Source: Agathobaculum sp. Marseille-P7918 (GTDB lineage: Bacteria > Bacillota > Clostridia > Oscillospirales > Butyricicoccaceae). Taken from it: a stretch of 64,000 bases of DNA. The notes below the pieces were generated by a model. That model saw only the letters and a program-made list of their open reading frames with translations. It was not told the origin of the DNA and ran no database searches. This document shows, one piece after another, positions 62,009 to 64,000 of this stretch; positions within the stretch are counted from its first letter, which is position 1, and each line of letters starts with the position of its first letter. A program made the position numbers and the translations under genes. The stretch spans positions 1-64,000 of the forward strand of contig NZ_UYYD01000011.1 of NCBI RefSeq assembly GCF_900625105.1, read 5' to 3'.

Positions 62009-62037
62009 ATTTTATCACGCGGAGAAAAGCCGGTCAA
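62009..62037 (-). promoter_or_regulatory. Promoter of metY
   Basis: Minus-strand TTGACC (62032-62037), 17-bp spacer, TAAAAT (62009-62014). Confidence 0.78.
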
Positions 62038-62055
62038 GCATGCGCAATCCTTCGC

Positions 62056-62084
62056 TCGACTTTGCGCGTGCGGTTTGCTATAAT
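62056..62084 (+). promoter_or_regulatory. Promoter of the DUF896-cca operon
   Basis: TCGACT, 17-bp spacer, TATAAT; divergent from the metY promoter. Confidence 0.7.
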
Positions 62085-62119
62085 AAGGACAGATCAAAAT
62101 CCGATGGAGGAATCCGGTT

Positions 62120-62332
62120 ATGACCGATGAAAAGATTGCGCGCATCAACGCGCTGGCGAAAAAAGCAAAAACCGAAGGGCTGACCGACGAGGAAAAGGCC
62201 GAGCAGAAGGCACTGCGCGAGGAATATGTCGCGGGTTTCCGCAAGAGCCTCAAGGCGCAGCTGGACAACACGGTGGTGCTCAACCCGGACGGCACATCGT
62301 TCAAGCTGCATCAGAAGCGGGGCAAGTCGTGA
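62120..62332 (+). CDS. DUF896 family protein
   Basis: The 70-residue protein (KIARINALAKKAKTEGLTDEEKAEQKALREEYVAGFRKSLKAQLDNTVVLNPDG) is a clear YnzC/DUF896 member, a helical hairpin protein linked to SOS or ribosome functions in Bacillus. ATG follows TGGAGGAA. The TGA overlaps the GTG start of cca. Confidence 0.92.
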   Translation: MTDEKIARINALAKKAKTEGLTDEEKAEQKALREEYVAGFRKSLKAQLDNTVVLNPDGTSFKLHQKRGKS

Positions 62333-63666
62333 TCTCGCTCCCCGCGCATGCCGCGCGCGCGATCGCGCAGCTCGAGGCGGCGGGATATGAGACGTGGGCG
62401 GTCGGCGGCTGCGTGCGCGACAGCCTGCTCGGCCGCGTGCCGCACGACTGGGATTTGTGCACCGCCGCAAGGCCCGACCAGATGCAGGCGGTGTTTGCGG
62501 GCGAGCGGGTGCTCGAAACCGGCCTCAAACACGGCACGCTGACGCTGCTGACCGACGGCGGCCCGCTTGAGATCACGTCGTTCCGCATGGACGGCGGCTA
62601 CACCGACGGCCGGCACCCGGACGGGGTGCGGTTTGTCACCGATGTGACGGCCGACCTTGCCCGGCGGGACTTCACGGTCGGCGCGATGGCGTGGCACCCG
62701 GCGCGCGGCCTGTGCGACCCGTTCGGCGGGCAGGACGACCTGCAAAACGGCGTGCTGCGCGCGGTGGGAGACCCGGACGCGCGCTTCACCGAGGACGCGC
62801 TGCGCATCCTGCGCGGGGTGCGGTTTGCCGCGCAGCTGGGCTTTGCGGTCGAGGCGGAGACCGCCGCGGCCATGCGGCGGCAGCTGGCGCGCCTGTCCTG
62901 CGTCGCGGCCGAGCGCGTGCACGAGGAGCTGACCGGCTTGCTGTGCGGGCGGTTTGTGATCCGCGCGCTGCTCGGGTATGCGGATATCGTCACCGCGGCG
63001 CTGCCCGAGCTTGCCCCGATGGTGGGCTGCGCGCAGCAAAACCCGCACCACTTATACGACGTCTGGGAGCACACCGCCCGTGCGGTCGGGCAGGTGCCCG
63101 CCGAACCCGCCTTGCGCTGGGCGATGCTGCTGCACGACAGCGGCAAGCCCGCCTGCAAGACCGTGGACGACGCCGGCGTCGGCCATTTCTACGGCCACCC
63201 GAAGGTCAGCCGCGAAATTGCCGAACAGATCACGCGCCGCCTGCACTTTTCCAAGGAACAGGCGGAGCGCATCCTGCTGCTGACCGAGCAGCACGACCGC
63301 CCGCTGGGCGACAGCGACAAGCTGGTGCGCCGCCGTCTCACGCAGATCGGGGAAGCGCGCTTCCGCGACCTGCTGGCGATTAAAAAGGGCGACGCGGTCG
63401 GGCAGGGGACACATCCGGACAACGTGGCGGAATTGTGCGAAACCGAGCGGCGGCTGAATGCCGTGCTCGCGCAGGACGCGTGCCTGTCGCTGCGGCAGCT
63501 GGCGGTGGACGGCAACGACATGCAGGCGCTCGGCCTTGCCGGCCCCGCGGTCGGCGCAATGCTGCACGCGCTGCTCGACGCGGTGGTGGACGGCACGCTG
63601 GACAACACGCGGCAGGCGCTTCTGGCGCATGCCCAAGCCCGAATGGAGGAACACGATGACCAATAA
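62329..63666 (+). CDS. cca: CCA tRNA nucleotidyltransferase
   Basis: The 445-residue enzyme adds or repairs the CCA end of tRNAs. Class II signatures: GGCVRDSLLGRVPHDWDLCT (catalytic region, residues 27-46), RRDFTVGAMAW, EDALRILRGVRFAAQLGF, and a C-terminal HD domain (LLHDSGKP...). The GTG start overlaps the DUF896 stop. Confidence 0.93.
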   Translation: MISLPAHAARAIAQLEAAGYETWAVGGCVRDSLLGRVPHDWDLCTAARPDQMQAVFAGERVLETGLKHGTLTLLTDGGPLEITSFRMDGGYTDGRHPDGVRFVTDVTADLARRDFTVGAMAWHPARGLCDPFGGQDDLQNGVLRAVGDPDARFTEDALRILRGVRFAAQLGFAVEAETAAAMRRQLARLSCVAAERVHEELTGLLCGRFVIRALLGYADIVTAALPELAPMVGCAQQNPHHLYDVWEHTARAVGQVPAEPALRWAMLLHDSGKPACKTVDDAGVGHFYGHPKVSREIAEQITRRLHFSKEQAERILLLTEQHDRPLGDSDKLVRRRLTQIGEARFRDLLAIKKGDAVGQGTHPDNVAELCETERRLNAVLAQDACLSLRQLAVDGNDMQALGLAGPAVGAMLHALLDAVVDGTLDNTRQALLAHAQARMEEHDDQ

Positions 63667-64000
63667 AGAACTCTTTCTGGAAACTTTCCATAAAAATGTG
63701 CACCGCCCGGGCGCGGAAAAGCTGCTCGCGTGGATGGAGACGACCGACTTTTTCACCGCGCCCGCGTCCACGCGCTTTCACGCGGCGTATGAGGGCGGCC
63801 TGCTCGACCATTCGCTCAACGTCTATAACGTGCTGATCTCCAAGCACTATAACCCGGAGACCGACGACCTCGAGAGCTTTACCATCGTGTCCCTGCTGCA
63901 CGATCTGTGCAAGGCGGGCTTTTACAAGACCGAGCTGCGCAACCGCAAGAACGACCGCGGCGAGTGGGAAAAGGTGCCGGTCTACGCGGTCGACGATCAG
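63656..64000 (+). CDS. HD-domain hydrolase, 3' cut by window
   Basis: The visible 115 residues have GLLDHSLNVYNVL (His) and VSLLHDLCKAGFYKTE (His-Asp), the metal ligands of HD phosphohydrolases. ATG overlaps the cca end by 11 bases and follows GGAGG. Possibly a nucleotide hydrolase; the C-terminus is outside. Confidence 0.78.
   Translation, partial: MTNKELFLETFHKNVHRPGAEKLLAWMETTDFFTAPASTRFHAAYEGGLLDHSLNVYNVLISKHYNPETDDLESFTIVSLLHDLCKAGFYKTELRNRKNDRGEWEKVPVYAVDDQ

Overview
The window looks like a gut Clostridia chromosome, probably Oscillospirales. It carries Firmicutes conjugation modules, S-layer-homology (SLH) surface proteins and a GC-rich chromosomal part. It shows two related mobile elements stacked in one tRNA-Ala(GGC) gene, then ordinary chromosome from about 51.3 kb.

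Element 1 (1 to about 10.7 kb, left end outside the window, plus 51185-51281) is a mobilisable Tn1549/CTn-like element. It has mobC, a MOBP relaxase, a CD1845-type membrane protein, a sigma factor, a small protein and a large serine recombinase. Two AT-rich cargo cassettes sit in it: XRE regulator + alpha/beta hydrolase, and TetR + CPBP protease + Cys-rich KTR protein. Seven copies of one palindrome family (arms ACTTCTGGAC / GTCCAGAAGT) lie between its transcription units.

Element 2 (10773-51190) is a complete ICE. It reads, mostly on the minus strand: RepA_N-like replication protein with internal iterons, a double-ParB protein, DUF3846, ArdC, LPD28-like, candidate oriT, MobC, relaxase, PcfB, SLH adhesin, pentapeptide protein, VirD4 (split by a group II intron), Maff2, VirB6, PrgI, VirB4 and a C40 hydrolase. 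Then come small regulators, a tyrosine recombinase next to a possibly invertible promoter, an SLH surface-protein operon, a sigma/HTH pair and the serine integrase. Nine copies of a different palindrome (TGCGTCCCAA-N-TTGGGACGCA) lie between its genes, mostly 30-100 bases upstream of start codons. This resembles the KorB/operator layout of plasmid RK2.

Each element carries a complete tRNA-Ala gene clamped by an inverted repeat. Each integrated through a TGGGAG core in the D-loop of the resident tRNA, so element 2 sits in the tRNA that element 1 brought. Only the innermost copy (51017-51092) is intact, and it is served by the host promoter at 51335-51363. Four element genes appear to start with ATC after a strong ribosome binding site.

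The chromosome (51.4-64 kb) holds a ketodeoxygluconate operon (eda, VOC protein, kdgK) divergent from an IclR regulator, a LacI-type regulator, an esterase, acetyltransferases, DUF2089 with two paralogous membrane proteins, an HD protein, a MATE transporter, metY, a DUF896 protein, cca and the start of another HD protein.
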